Origin: Arctopsyche grandis
Lineage: Eukaryota; Arthropoda; Insecta; Trichoptera; Hydropsychidae
Length of the DNA stretch: 64,000 nt
Direction: 5' to 3'
Assembly (NCBI RefSeq): GCF_051622035.1
Contig: NC_135365.1
Span: forward strand, 9,156,001 to 9,220,000
Shown here: piece by piece, positions 1 to 10,723 of the stretch
Numbering within the stretch: position 1 is the first letter of the stretch
Layout: every line of letters starts with the position of its first letter
Made by a program: the position numbers and the translations under genes
Notes under the pieces: model-generated
What the model saw: the letters and a program-made list of their open reading frames with translations, nothing else
Database searches by the model: none
Told to the model about the DNA's origin: nothing

Positions 1-214
1 ACTTTTTCTGTTTCTGCGTCAATTTTCTGTATTTCTGTTTCCACAGGTCCTTCAGAAGTACTACTGGTGGGTTGTTCTTGAGTATATGGGATTAAAAAGC
101 TTAATTCCTTGTAGTGGACGTACTTCCTTTTTGATTGACCATATGTTCGTTGTCTAGTAAGCTCCTTTGTAAAACAATCTTTCAGATTTCTCCATTTTTT
201 TTGAACTTCTTTTC
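1..214 (-). CDS. MADF-domain protein, second exon (partial, runs off window)
   Basis: Read on the minus strand, a TCTTATTATAG acceptor ends at 215 and is followed by 70 open codons to the window edge. The split glycine codon (base 668 plus 214-213) restores the frame from the first exon. The exon starts KEVQKKWRNLKDCFTKEL, the classic third MADF helix (V.KRW.NLRD.F..EL). It continues with a basic stretch, a YxHYKELSFL motif typical of the end of MADF domains, and then an acidic, Ser/Thr-rich linker. The intron is 453 bp (667-215). The rest of the protein, possibly a BESS motif, would lie beyond base 1. Confidence is high because the domain is reconstituted only by this exact splice. Confidence 0.78.
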
Positions 215-334
215 CTATAATAAGACAGGACTTATTCAAACAGAAATGCTTATTTAACATTACGCTTCAAATTCTAACTACACGATCGACGAACGAGCCA
301 GTACAGGCGCAGACACACAGAATGGTAAACGGCT

Positions 335-560
335 TCTACTTACTTTTTATATAATTTTGCACATGTAAAAAACTCTAGCACGCCCAATATATGCCATCGC
401 AATCCAGACCAAAACTCACTCCCTGGAGTGTTTTCGGTAATATTTTATTACAATGATAACGGTGATTCCTATATTTGAAAAAATATAGGAGAAACGAGTC
501 GAAATAATAAGATAGTACGAATTAATAATGACATGAGGATACACCCATCACTGCTGGAGT
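335..560 (+). repeat. dispersed repeat, copy 1 (partner at 19450-19640)
   Basis: The blocks TTTTGCACATGTA, GTGTTTTCGGT, ATATTTGAA and AATAATAAGAT occur in the same order here and at 19450-19640, with moderate divergence. No ends or coding capacity are recognised. It lies inside the MADF gene intron and spans most of it. Confidence 0.55.
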
Positions 561-667
561 AAGCTAGTCATGCCATGCCGTATGATTCAATGTTTCTGCG
601 CCTACACTAAATACATTGCACATTCGCCAAAGTGTTCGACAAACTTAAAAAACACATTTGTACATAC

Positions 668-863
668 CTAAAACTTCTTTTTCATCGTCCGAAAATCCAT
701 TCCAATTAAGTACGACGTTCGTGCAAACTTCGACCCACAGCTTTTCTTTAAGACTCCGATTATAGAATTGATTCGATTTCCTGTCGTATAAATTGGGTCG
801 CTTTTTCACTTCCAGAATCAAATGATCAATGTCCAAAACATTATTAAAATCGATTTCAGACAT
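668..863 (-). CDS. MADF-domain protein, first coding exon
   Basis: This exon encodes the start of a MADF (Myb/SANT-like, Adf-1 type) DNA-binding domain, found in insect transcription factors and in the accessory proteins of PIF/Harbinger transposons. The ATG is at 863-861. Residues about 13-27 (HLILEVKKRPNLYD) are the typical first MADF helix and its RP.L(Y/W)D signature, and W43 falls where the second helix normally has a tryptophan. The frame is open for 65 codons plus one base and then meets a GTATGT donor (667-662). It joins in phase to the exon ending at 214, giving a continuous MADF sequence. Seen: the ORF, the donor and the domain signature. Inferred: nuclear DNA binding. Whether this is a host gene or a domesticated or transposon MADF gene cannot be decided here. 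The reading frame is intact and its CpG and codon use look coding. Confidence 0.8.
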
Positions 864-1135
864 GATTTGACGCCATTCAAATCACCGAACCAAATGCAAT
901 TGCAGCAAAATGCACAAGTAATGTATCCAAGTAGACGTACGTGCCAATCCACGCAAAACCCAGAGCGTACTGACGGTCGTCTGCCCTCAAATATATTATT
1001 TACATGTATTTTTTTTACACATTTAGTACTCGGCAATGCAACTTTGTAAATTTTATTGACTTGGGTACGTGTGTTTCGGCTTGTGAACCGCTGGGGTCGC
1101 TATTTGCACAACTTGATATGACCAATGGCAAGTGG

Positions 1136-1174
1136 CGAGACATTGTCGGTCTTGGAAAGACCGACAATGTCTCG
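1136..1174. repeat. perfect 18-bp inverted repeat with 3-nt spacer
   Basis: The left arm at 1136-1153 (CGAGACATTGTCGGTCTT) is the exact reverse complement of 1157-1174, with GGA between. It lies in the stretch that would be the exon before the GTACGTA donor at 1204. Confidence 0.9.
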
Positions 1175-1280
1175 ACTATATATTTTATCAACCTTTCCCG
1201 AGGGTACGTAATGGCTCGTTTAAATATTAATATTCGGAAAAACATTACTATCATCATCTTTGATCTTCCCCTACCTTCAG

Positions 1281-1424
1281 ATCTTGTTGATTTTCATCAC
1301 ATCAAATCCAGTTAACAAAAATCTGGTTGAGGAGCTTGATTCCCTCGCAAAAGGCGACGAAAGCATCAATTTGGAACGTGCCACAGGAGAAAAGAATGTA
1401 CCTGGGTTGGCAGGGAACATTTAA
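1281..1424 (+). CDS. candidate terminal exon after a 77-bp intron
   Basis: From a pyrimidine-rich acceptor (CCCCTACCTTCAG, ending at 1280) an open frame of 47 codons reads ILLIFITSNPVN... then ...EELDSLAKGDESINLE... and ends in TAA at 1422-1424. The charged helical composition looks like a real protein C-terminus. An upstream donor, AGG|GTACGTA at 1204, would give a 77-bp intron, a normal size in insects, and the frame upstream of the donor is open back to about 1120. I recognise no family, and I could not find the start of the gene. Alternatives are a decayed transposon ORF or chance. The candidate transcribes away from the MADF gene. Confidence 0.3.
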   Translation: MLLIFITSNPVNKNLVEELDSLAKGDESINLERATGEKNVPGLAGNI

Positions 1425-2060
1425 GATCAATTCTGCAAGAATTTGAGGATTACTCACCAAACCAACCAATAACTTATAGAAATGTGAATGAATTATGAAT
1501 ATTTGAGCTTTTTTCCAACTATATTATATACTCTAGAATTAAATTCAGAGAATACTGTAAATACTACTACTGGGTCCAACGGCTTTGTCGCCTTTCCCAA
1601 GTATTATTAAATAAATAAAATAAAAAAATACTAAGAAGAAAAATAATGTGTATCAGCGATTATTGATTTTTTTGATTTTTAAATGCTTTTTATTATTACT
1701 GAATTATATTCACAATACATATTATATCTATTTTAATAGCTACTGATCATTTTATATTTTACGATTTTATTTTATTTTTGTTAGTAATTATAGTATTTTA
1801 TTATCCAATATACAGCATAATAGGAAAAAGAGCTCAATAACCTATTTACAATTCTTATAAATGCTCATAATACATCTTGTACATAATATTTATTAAATAC
1901 TCTCTAAAGTCGATGATCTAAAGCAGATTTTGTTTATGTTATCTAATCAGCGATTATAGTATTTAGACCTAAAATGTATTGTAAACATAATTAGTTAGTT
2001 AGTAATTAGTAGACCTAAGATGTAAACATAATTTATGACCAATAAAATTCTGTAAAAGTA
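1340..2060. repeat. LINE-like tail and diverged relatives of the 39.5-41.3 kb repeat
   Basis: After the exon candidate the sequence becomes a (TAAA)-rich tail around 1600-1625. It then becomes AT-rich DNA with recognisable pieces of the 39.5-41.3 kb satellite: the GACCTAAAATGTATTGT motif near 1965, and on the other strand the AGGAAAAAGAGCTC block near 1823. No open gene is visible. Confidence 0.4.
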
Positions 2061-2147
2061 TACAACAGTGTATTCTATCATAGATAATAATGAAAGCTCG
2101 CATTGTATGGAATGTACATACATATATACATAGATGATGATGATTAT

Positions 2148-2270
2148 TAGAGGTAGGACCGAAAGCGTGCTTTTTCCAGGAAACAGGGCAAACTACAAAG
2201 CTAGAAAGCATAACAAAAAGGTTCATCATAAAAATGAACAAAGAACGGCGCAAAGTTGGTCCGCTCTTTA
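2148..2270 (-). mobile_element. hAT-like MITE, family 2
   Basis: The ends are TAGAGGTAGGACC and GGTCCGCTCTTTA, imperfect terminal inverted repeats. They are flanked by ATGATTAT (2140-2147) and ATGACTAT (2271-2278), an 8-bp duplication with one mismatch that fits the hAT target consensus. A second, longer copy in the opposite orientation is at 61328-61500. The element is 123 bp and non-coding. Confidence 0.7.
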
Positions 2271-2278
2271 ATGACTAT

Positions 2279-3290
2279 AATGATGAAACACTCGATTATA
2301 GCAAAAGCGTATGATTTAAACAAGCGCTTTCTACTATTGTTATTGCTTATTGAAATGTATGGAGCCAAAACCTCACCGATACCCAAAGGAGTGGGCGGGT
2401 AGCTTTTAGGTAACAGCCTGTAATTTGATATAAGAGAAGGCAAAGGGTAGGTATTTTAAGCATTGACTTAATTTTACCCATCAACAATATTAGTCTTGGG
2501 AATCGTCACCGAGAGTCAACGCAACGTTTCAGCAACGTGATGTTCGACCTTATTGCTATGAGTCGAATGTATTTTTAACTTACAAAAAAAAAAAAGAAAA
2601 AAAAAAAGGAATAAGGTAACAATGCAACGTGAGTCTGTGCGAAAACGTGAATTCGAGGGGGCAAAAGTGTCGGAAACGGGGCACAAAAACTAATTCGGTT
2701 CTATTTTCAAACGTTTCACGGCACATTTTCCTTCGGCTATGGGTATCGTGCCAAATTCCCCTAGCTACATACCATTAACCGTATTATATATGTACGTGTG
2801 TACCAAAATGCTTTGTCCAACTCCACGGTTAAGCTCAGATGCAACGCTTTGAAAATTTCCATCGTTAAAACCCGCCCTTGCACGAGAATCGCCACAATGA
2901 AACTTTTGTCTCTATTGTTATTGCGATAATGCATTAAGGAGAGATATAGAGGATACACGAGATAACCTTCGGACGAGTAAGCATCCATTTTATTATACGT
3001 ACATATGTACATCTGACCTTAGAATCAATTCATAAACGACCATCGCTTATTATAATATGCTAAACAAAAATTAACAACCAATAAAGGAAGATTTCCATAT
3101 AAATGCTACACGAAATGTATGACAGGTCTACATAGCAACTGCGTGGAATTTCTCATGCAAGTTGCAATGCTAATGCATTGCTAAATTAGGTAAAAGCTCT
3201 GACAAAACATCTGTCAATAATGACGATTACTATCTATGTAATTGGAATTCATAAAGTTAATTCTGCCGTATTCTGATTATTATATACATA
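2279..3290. other. AT-rich sequence without recognised gene
   Basis: I see no credible ORF, splice-paired exons or RNA gene here. There are short A-runs (2586-2608) and short ACATATGT-type palindromes. The ORFs present are short and on strands with no other coding signal. Confidence 0.5.
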
Positions 3291-3532
3291 CTAGTGTTTT
3301 TACCCGGTTTCGCTCGGTATTTGTAATATAAACAGCTTAAACATGGCTAATATAATAGTATGCATTCAATTGTTTTTTTTTTGTTAAATTTATTTGAATC
3401 GAAAACATATAATATTCAACGATATCGATATCGTCGTCATAGAAAAATTGATTTGTTTTCGATGCTCCCAACCAAACCTTACATAGTTACATACAAAGTC
3501 ACTTTCGAAATTATATATTAGATTAAAAAAAG
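3291..3532 (-). mobile_element. non-autonomous Helitron-like element, family B
   Basis: On the minus strand this starts TCTAATATATAATTTCGAAAG (3532 downward) and ends with a GCGAAACCGGGTAAAA-type terminus and CTAG at 3294-3291. It is inserted between A and T, as Helitrons are. The plus-strand partner is at 13782-13982. TC at the 5' end and CTRR at the 3' end with A/T flanks are the known Helitron signature. It encodes no Rep/helicase. Confidence 0.7.
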
Positions 3533-3616
3533 GCTATTCATACTATCCAGCACTGCAAAACAACAGCAGTGCACGGAAAAGACTGCTTCTATTCATACTA
3601 TACAGCAACGCACGTT

Positions 3617-3796
3617 TAGGGCCGGGCCGCACCGTGCGACTTGCGAGCGACTTGGTTGAGGGCGACCAGACCAATACATGCAGGTAGATGGGACATGCCA
3701 CACCCGTCAACTTGTTTGTCGCACACATTTCCATACATTTTTTCGTGTCGCGCAACTAGTCGGCCGACAAAGTTGCACGGTGCGGCCCAGCCCTTA
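3617..3796. mobile_element. MITE with about 28-bp GC-rich terminal inverted repeats
   Basis: The left end TAGGGCCGGGCCGCACCG and the right end CGGTGCGGCCCAGCCCTTA are inverted repeats over about 28 bp with two mismatches. The flanking 8-mers (CGCACGTT and GACAAGTT) match at only 5 of 8 positions, so an hAT target duplication is weakly supported. The element is GC-rich against its surroundings and has no coding capacity. Confidence 0.6.
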
Positions 3797-3859
3797 GACA
3801 AGTTCTGACAAGTTCCGAGTGCAAGGCAAAATCAGCTTACATATACTCTACGGAGCGCG

Positions 3860-3893
3860 ACGATACGACGCAATATTGCTTGCGTCGTATCGT
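3860..3893. repeat. 14-bp perfect inverted repeat, 6-nt spacer
   Basis: ACGATACGACGCAA at 3860-3873 is the exact reverse complement of 3880-3893. Confidence 0.85.
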
Positions 3894-5090
3894 TGAATCA
3901 ATATTGTCGCAATATGACCTTTCAATGAAATATTGCACTTTCACTACTATGCGTGCACTCGGTACTATGACGTCACGTTGTGTGTGAATATTTCCACAGT
4001 GGCCAAATAAAGCTGGTTTTGCTTGATACGTTACGGTGACATGTAATGCTGTATAATATGAATAGATCGTGTCGCTTGTTGCTGCAACGTCTACGCCACG
4101 TACACATTACGGAACATATGAATGTGTCCGTATGGAATGTACCAAATAATGCTTTTTGTACTGCTGTTTACGTGCAGTTGCCGGTCTGTGCGGTGCCAGG
4201 ATGAATATACAAAATCGGGCAATACTGCAATACATATATAATTACATAAATTTAGAATCTTGGTAATATGATTATATTGTTCTATAATTAGAAAAATGTT
4301 TAAGCTTCTCGAATGTTCATATATAACTTTATAAAATTTGATTTGATTCAATTTCAAACAGAAAAAAATACAAATGAAAGTGAGAGCTGGAATTTAAGAA
4401 AATAAGTTGGTTGTCATGGTAAAAAAAACTAACAAATAGTATAGAAAATTTTAAAGAAAATCATGACATGTCTAAAAGTTACCGAGTCGCTTTTATTGAA
4501 GACGATTTTTTCATCAAAAACTTCAATCAATATTCAAAACTTTTGCCTCCTATATACATACATAGTCTGTATAATGAGATTAATTTAAGTTAAGTGAGTT
4601 CAATATGACTGACTTTTCACAAATTCGTATCGAAATTGTTTCCAAGAGATCAGGGATTGTTTTTCGCTATTAAAATAATTTGATTGTCCAGAAAGGTCAC
4701 GACATGGTAAAATTTTGCCTATCTATGAATTTGCATTTTTATTGCATGAACGCAGCGAGAATTTAAATAGGATGACAAGGTCCTAGCATCTGAACATACA
4801 TAATATACATATAAGGTCTTATCCGTAAAGAGCGTTTAACATACGGGTTAATTTGACGCATGTTTCACCATGGCCATGACGAGCTGTCAAAATTTAAAAA
4901 TAATTGGAAGCAGCTGTCAATGTTGGCATCGCGTAGAAACTTGTCTGTAGGTAAATCAGGAAAAAGTATTAATTTGTCTGTCATAGCGTCTCTTGCTGCG
5001 GCGAATTACGTAGCCAGAAATTTATGGTTAATTAATGAGCAACTTTCAAACACTTTTATTCAAAGACCAACAACTGGTCTGTAAAGATAA
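3894..5090. other. AT-rich sequence without recognised gene
   Basis: I found no domain-bearing ORF, paired splice sites or repeat boundaries. The end of the interval runs into the tandem array at 5.1 kb. Confidence 0.45.
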
Positions 5091-5094
5091 GACT

Positions 5095-6066
5095 TTTAAG
5101 TAGATTGGTCTATGGTAGTCCCTACCATAGACCAATGTATGGAAACCCTACGAGAGACCTTGTCCAGCTTGTGCCACGATCTTTGCATTGAAGAACAATG
5201 AAACGTGCAATTGAACGGACGTTACATGTATAAAGGTGGGGTATTAACTTGGCGATTTGTCGGCACATTGGTCATTCGTAGAGTCTATTGTAGCTGGAAA
5301 CCTTACGAAAGACTTTTCCTAGCTTGTGCCACGATATATGCATTTACAGTGAAACATTCAGTTGTACGAATGTTATAAAGGTGGATTGTTACATTTACAG
5401 TGAAACATTAACTTGGTGATTTGTCGATAGATTGGTCTCTCGTATGGTCTATTGTAGCCGAAGACCTTACGAGAGATGTTTCCTAGCTTGTGTCACGATA
5501 TTTACATTTACAGTTAAACATTCAGTTGAGAGAATGTTATAAACTTATAAAGGTAGGTTTTCACTTGGAGATTTGCTACTAGATTGGTCTATGGTAGTCG
5601 TAGACCCTACGAGAGACCTTCCCTAGCTTGTGCCACGATATTTGCATTTACAGTGAAAATTTCAGTCGGACGAATGTTATAAAGGTAGGTTTTTACTTGG
5701 AGATTTGCTATTAGATTGGTCTATGGTAGTCGGAGACCCTAGACCCTACGAGAGACCTTTCCAAGCTTGTGCCACGATATTTGCATTGAAGAACAGTGAA
5801 ACGTGCAATTGAAGGAACGTTAGTTGTATAAAGATGGGTATTAACTTGGTGATTTGTCGATAGATTGGTCTCTCGTATGGTCTATTGTAGCCGGAGACCT
5901 TACGAGAGACTTTTCTAGCTTAAGCCACGATATTTGCAATTACAGTGAAACATTCAGTAGAGCGAAAGCCGAGAGTTATAAAGCTGGGTTTTTCCTTGGA
6001 GATTTGTTGGTAGACGGGTCTCTCGTAGGGTCCATAGTAGCCGGACACCCTACGAGAGACCAATTT
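5095..6066. repeat. tandem array of about 130-165-bp units with built-in inverted repeats
   Basis: About seven degenerate units begin near 5103, 5265, 5430, 5580, 5713, 5862 and 6014. Each contains GTGCCACGATAT, a GTTATAAAGGTGGG-like block and an AGATTGGTCT block. Several units carry an inner inverted repeat. The cleanest is GGTCTCTCGTAGGG near 6018, pairing with CCCTACGAGAGACC near 6049. The first unit has a 15-bp perfect hairpin at 5104-5136 with a 3-nt spacer. No conserved ORF is present. Confidence 0.8.
5104..5136. repeat. 15-bp perfect hairpin at the array start
   Basis: ATTGGTCTATGGTAG (5104-5118) pairs with 5122-5136 around TCC. The other array units carry a related but looser inverted repeat at this place. 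Confidence 0.85.
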
Positions 6067-6898
6067 ACGGACAAATCTCCAAGTAAATGCTCACTTTTAT
6101 AATAATTTTTTAACTCAATGTTTTACTGTCCGTCAATACAGCCTTCGTGGTATAAGCTGGGCGATCGTGACGAACGTCGAATAAAAAGGTAAAGGGCCAC
6201 CCAGTAAGTACGGTAGCGGAAGGCAGACAGTCGAGGAGTCTGAGTCGAGGCGAGCATAAACAAATAAATAAAAGGAGTGCAAGGGGAGTAGAGCAAGAAT
6301 TTATTCAAAATAAATATTTGACGTAATATTTGAAACGTCTATTTCGGTGGAGCCAAACAAGGATTCCTTATTCAACGAGCCGTCGTCGCCAGGACACGAA
6401 TGTTTGGTAAATATTCGGCCGCCTGCTGAGTAAATTTACATTTTGTATATAAGCATACATACGTATGTATGTACATATGTACAGACGTATACGTCTTTCG
6501 AAAGTTATCCCCGTCGCTTTGCGATCTGAAAGATAACCGGCCATAATCCACGTATTTCAACGTCAAAAGATACCCCTCGACTGAAGTCTCCCGTCATTAC
6601 TCGCCATGTTTACGGTATGCCGTTTCATTTCTAAAATATTAAATTTCTCATGAATAATCTGACCTCGATAGAAAACATTTGAAAAGAAAGGATTCATAAC
6701 TTAAGTACGATTATAAGACTGAACTTATTGATAGAAGAAGTTCAATAGTACCTTCATATGTATGTATGTCGGTATTTGGTCAATATAAAAAAATGATTAC
6801 ATTGGGCACTCTTTATAATTAATCAAAATAGTGTAGACTTCATAAGTAAAGTAAACATAATGAATAGTATACAATAGACATATGTATATGTATGTACA
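6067..6898. other. no gene recognised
   Basis: The sequence is mixed in composition, with a slightly GC-richer patch around 6125-6250 and ACATATGT-type motifs at 6465-6480. No supported coding exon is present. Confidence 0.4.
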
Positions 6899-7190
6899 TT
6901 TTCGGTCTCCGTGACGAGACAGAATGTTAAATTACATAAAACGCAAATATCGGAAGGCAAAGATCGAAAATCGAAAGATCTTAAGTCGTAAGATAAAAAA
7001 AATGGTGCATGGTAAACGGTAAACACATGGACACGAAAAATAATAATCATTTAGCATTAAAGAAATGTATGAATTTTTTTCTATTATTACTAGCCTCTTC
7101 TTATTTCGCTTTCGATTTTTTCGTCTGATTTGGGTTCTTATCCGATCGTTTCCAAACTTTGCCATTTTGCTCGGTTTGGTCATCAATATA
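6899..7190 (+). repeat. dispersed repeat with partners at 47929 and 54770
   Basis: Bases 6902-7022 match 47932-48057 almost base for base, sharing GGTCTCCGTGACGAGACAG and the following GATCGAAAATCG. Bases 7088-7190 match 54770-54870 (GCCTCTTCTTA, CTTATCCGATC, TTTGCCAT). The two partners are about 7 kb apart elsewhere, so this copy seems to be the more complete one. The element type is unknown. Confidence 0.65.
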
Positions 7191-7504
7191 TGTGGAAATC
7201 AAGTCCGCCATTACAATGGTGAAAAATAATCGTAATAGACACGTTTGAAAATACTCCATTATCTTTCTCTGTGACGTCTATTGTCTACATTGCCGGATTT
7301 ATCCGCACTATATCGATCGTTTTTTCCCTTTTCGCCACCCTCGCTATGTCAGCTTTTAATTGTTTAAACGCCTATAACTTTTTATTTTTTCGCTGTAGAT
7401 TTTATGTAGACATTTACAGTTGATATATATATATATGTATATATATATTGATTAGTTGGAATATATTCTTTCCAGCTTGGTACCAACTACCATTACAGTT
7501 GAAG

Positions 7505-7623
7505 TGTATTTTCAGTTCTAATATATTTTGACTAGTTGGGATATATTCCGTCTAACCCACGTATAGTGATTCATGTGGCGAATTACATTCCAACTGGTCA
7601 AAATATATTACAAATGAAAATAC
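7505..7623. repeat. foldback: about 40-bp inverted repeat with about 40-bp spacer
   Basis: TGTATTTTCAGTTCTAATAT followed by ATTTTGACTAGTTGG (7505-7544) is inverted at 7585-7623 with several mismatches. It looks like a small foldback MITE. A further weak copy of the TAGTTGGAATATATTC part lies at 7453. Confidence 0.65.
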
Positions 7624-7894
7624 AGTTTAATTATAAGTTGATGGAGAGGTTAGGTTTTCGTGAAAACGTCACTCGAATAGAAAATTGAGTTGGAAAGTCA
7701 CACGTTTGTTTTGAACACATTCTTAGATAGGTATATCATAATACGGTACTCATTACCTTTATTCGTAATTCTTTTACGCATTATTGAATTCTAAAGAATG
7801 CGTAAAAACATCAAAGCTGTCAAAACTTAACTGTTACATTCCATTACATTATATTGTTGAAAGTGTATTTGTAGTAAATAAATAAAAAATCAAT

Positions 7895-7977
7895 TTTTTA
7901 ATTTACCGGTATACCGGTAGTAGGAAAGTCGTTTAGCGGTTTATGAATTTTTGACGGTAAATTGCAATCCCCGTGTA
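7895..7977 (+). repeat. dispersed repeat with partner at 34395-34490
   Basis: ACCGGTATACCGG and GACGGTAAATTGCAATCCC are shared in order with 34400-34487 (ACCGGTATACCGG and GATGGTAAATTACAATCCC). The right end looks like a transposon terminus, but I could not pair it with a left terminus. Confidence 0.5.
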
Positions 7978-7979
7978 TA

Positions 7980-8812
7980 ACCCTACAAATATGTATATTG
8001 ACTTCAGTTGATCCTCTACTTAAAGACTGAGCCTCCGACGTCCCACTCCAATTTAAAAATGAAAAAAATTACTACACAGACGAAATGATGAATGCATCCA
8101 TTAAATGTAAGATCAACATCGACGCGACGAACATTCCAAGCCGAAGCTTCACAAACCGACACATATTGATCAAAAAATAAATAAAATAAAAAAAAGGCAT
8201 TCTGCTACTCGAGTCGAAATATCGATTTGTCAAACATTAAACCGGGGCTTTCGATAAAAGCGAACCGTGCGGAAAATTTCGCGTGCGATTTATCAAACGC
8301 TCGTTTAAATTAATGGCCGCCGACACAATATCGGCTTATAAACTGTGATTAAAACTAACGCGCTCGTTTTATACACAATATACATGTATGTATGTACATA
8401 TATAATGCATAAACAGTCGTACGATTGATTCGATATTAAATTGTGTAAATTGCGCAACGACCTAAAGTTGACATTTGTCGTGAAATGTGTTGTGACAGTT
8501 TGTTTGTGCAATCGCAATGAACAGACAGACGCTCCGACCCATTTTACAATGTGACCTAATCGAACCTAGTTAACCTAAAATTCTATTCATGGTCAAAAAA
8601 ACATCCATGACAATGTCCAATATAACCAAAGATACCCCCCACAACACGTACTACATACGTTGGAAATGTGATGTTGAAAAGTATACCTTGGTTTTACTGC
8701 AAAGGTACAATATATGGTCACAACCGCTATAGAATGATTGGTTGAGATACTTTTGATGGTACATTAGATCGTGTGGATAGAGTTTTTAAGTCTGGTTGGT
8801 TGACTTTCAAAG
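7980..8812. other. no gene recognised; CpG-retaining patch at 8190-8330
   Basis: Bases 8190-8330 keep many CpGs (CTCGAGTCGAAATATCG, GCGTGCGATTTATC, GGCCGCCGAC) in an otherwise CpG-poor stretch. That is a possible regulatory segment. There is no coding evidence. Confidence 0.4.
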
Positions 8813-8814
8813 TA

Positions 8815-8906
8815 TTGGATGATTGCATAAGTCCGTGCCCGTTTACCATTAGAAAACGCTCACTGCTATGTAAGAAAATCGTGCACGAACTTATGCAATC
8901 ATTCAA
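8815..8906. mobile_element. mariner-like MITE (92 bp) with TA target duplication
   Basis: The terminal inverted repeats TTGGATGATTGCATAAGTCC and its partner (TTGAATGATTGCATAAGTTC on the other strand) extend about 26 bp. TA dinucleotides flank at 8813-8814 and 8907-8908, as for Tc1/mariner insertions. A diverged copy is at 38167-38246. Confidence 0.75.
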
Positions 8907-8908
8907 TA

Positions 8909-10090
8909 ATTCGCGCTAACTAACAGCTGTATTTTCAATTTATATTAGGAAAATTGTCAACTTACAGAGTAACAAAAACGGAATATCGAACTGAAAGACT
9001 TTTTTTATAAAATAATTGAGAAATATTAAAAAAAAAGGCTTACATTGTCACAATTAAGCCACAAAAGTATTCAAAATCTGTATTGTGTAAAATAATTGAA
9101 TATCAGACAGGTTTTTTTAATGAAAATTAAGGCTAATGAAATCAATAGCAGTTACATAAATGTATTAATAATATAATTATTACGATAATCTCTCTGATTA
9201 ACCGATCGTAGAGATGCTGCTTACGATATTGGTATCATAACTTGATAATTGGGTCATATGATAAAAAATTTTCTGTCTGATAGTATTAAAATAAAAAAGC
9301 TAATTAGCAAAAGATTTTAAATTAACAATATAAAATCTGTCTAGATCCCTAGCCTAAGATTAGTCATTATATGTACTCGCATTTCAAATCAAATATCAGT
9401 TATTATCAAAAAAAAAGTTGAACCATCAATGTACATATGTATTCTATGGAAGTGAAACGTTTTCGATATGAGAATTTTTTCTAATGTTTTTCACTCCTTC
9501 GTGATAAAGCTCTTTACATTACATGAAAGTGAAAATGTAAGCGATAAAGATAATTTTTAAAATATTACGTACAAGCATATGTATGCATATAAACTGCCGC
9601 TGATATATTAGGTCATATAATAGATTACCGATACGACACATCGCATTTCATTTAATGTGTTTGTTTTGTATAATTAATTTTGTAATAAGTCTGGGAATGA
9701 GTTACTTAAACAATAAGTTATTTACTTTACTTTGAGATCGATATCGCGACGAAAAATAGTTCTGAAAGCGTGTGCACACCGACACGAACACCTGTGTTTT
9801 ATTTTCTTTATTTTTTTCATCGGCCAAATTAATGGGAAATTTACACGTAATAAAAACGAGCGATAATCGCCATCAATCATGCCTGTAAAAACGTTTGAGA
9901 ACCAAACGACACGACTACAGCAAGTACAATAAGTCATTGAAAATGGTGCAATTGGGATTACTTTTGAATCGCACATTTGGGACTGAATTTCCGTCACATC
10001 AAAATACAGTTCTTACACACATTGTTGCAGTCCAAGTGTACATTTATTCGTTCATGAACATACTAGTTTGTTCATACACAGACAAAACTG
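8909..10090. other. AT-rich sequence without recognised gene
   Basis: No exon, RNA gene or repeat boundary can be supported here. Confidence 0.45.
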
Positions 10091-10094
10091 GCCT

Positions 10095-10170
10095 GTTTTA
10101 GTGTATATATTCTAGATCATGAAAACGCGATCAGTGATCGATTCTGAGTTCGAATCAGTCAAAATCTCGA
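10095..10170 (-). repeat. dispersed repeat fragment (partners 19165-19310, 33770-33910)
   Basis: Read on the minus strand it contains ACTGATTCGAACTCAGAATC and TTTTCATGATCTAGAA, shared with 19200-19256. A looser copy is at 33820-33885. Confidence 0.6.
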
Positions 10171-10311
10171 GTAAATTGTGAAAATTTGAAGAGCACGAAC
10201 GGTTACTTTTATCTTGCATTAAACTTAACCCCCCTACCTGAATGGGTCGTGTGCAGATATGCAAAAACAATAAGGGTAACTCAGAACTAAAATATATTCG
10301 TAAAAATATTG

Positions 10312-10650
10312 TTGCATAGGGGTGGGTGGAGGATCCAAATAAAAGGCCAAAGTCGCTTCACAGCATTTACTGGGTGATTAAAGAGATCCACGCACTGCCA
10401 GTGCTCCGCCCAGAATGCCTTGGTATGGCCTAAGTACCTGCTTATAAAGGGCAGATCGCTCATTGTATCTTCCTCGATACGTCTTTTTACCTATTGTTAT
10501 AGTCACGTACCAGATATGCAGTCCCACGGTCTCGCGCTGTCAGTTCTGAGAGCTCTAGCGGGAAATGGCGGGAAAAGTCCATTCGGGGGTCTCCATTGTT
10601 AGTCGACAGCACTTAAGCCTGGAGATAATCCTTGAAAACCAATTATAACG
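10312..10650 (+). mobile_element. possible solo LTR
   Basis: This is a GC-richer block beginning TGTTGCATAGGGGTGGGTGG with a TATA-like CTTATAAAGG near 10440 and many short restriction-like palindromes. Its composition and length resemble an LTR of a Gypsy or BEL/Pao element. I could not fix the right end or find a clear target duplication, and no gag/pol sequence is adjacent. The call is tentative. Confidence 0.3.
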
Positions 10651-10723
10651 TCGGCTCCTTTTAGCATATGCTACAAAATAAAAATATTGTAATATACATA
10701 TTTATCATTGTTTTTATTCTGTG

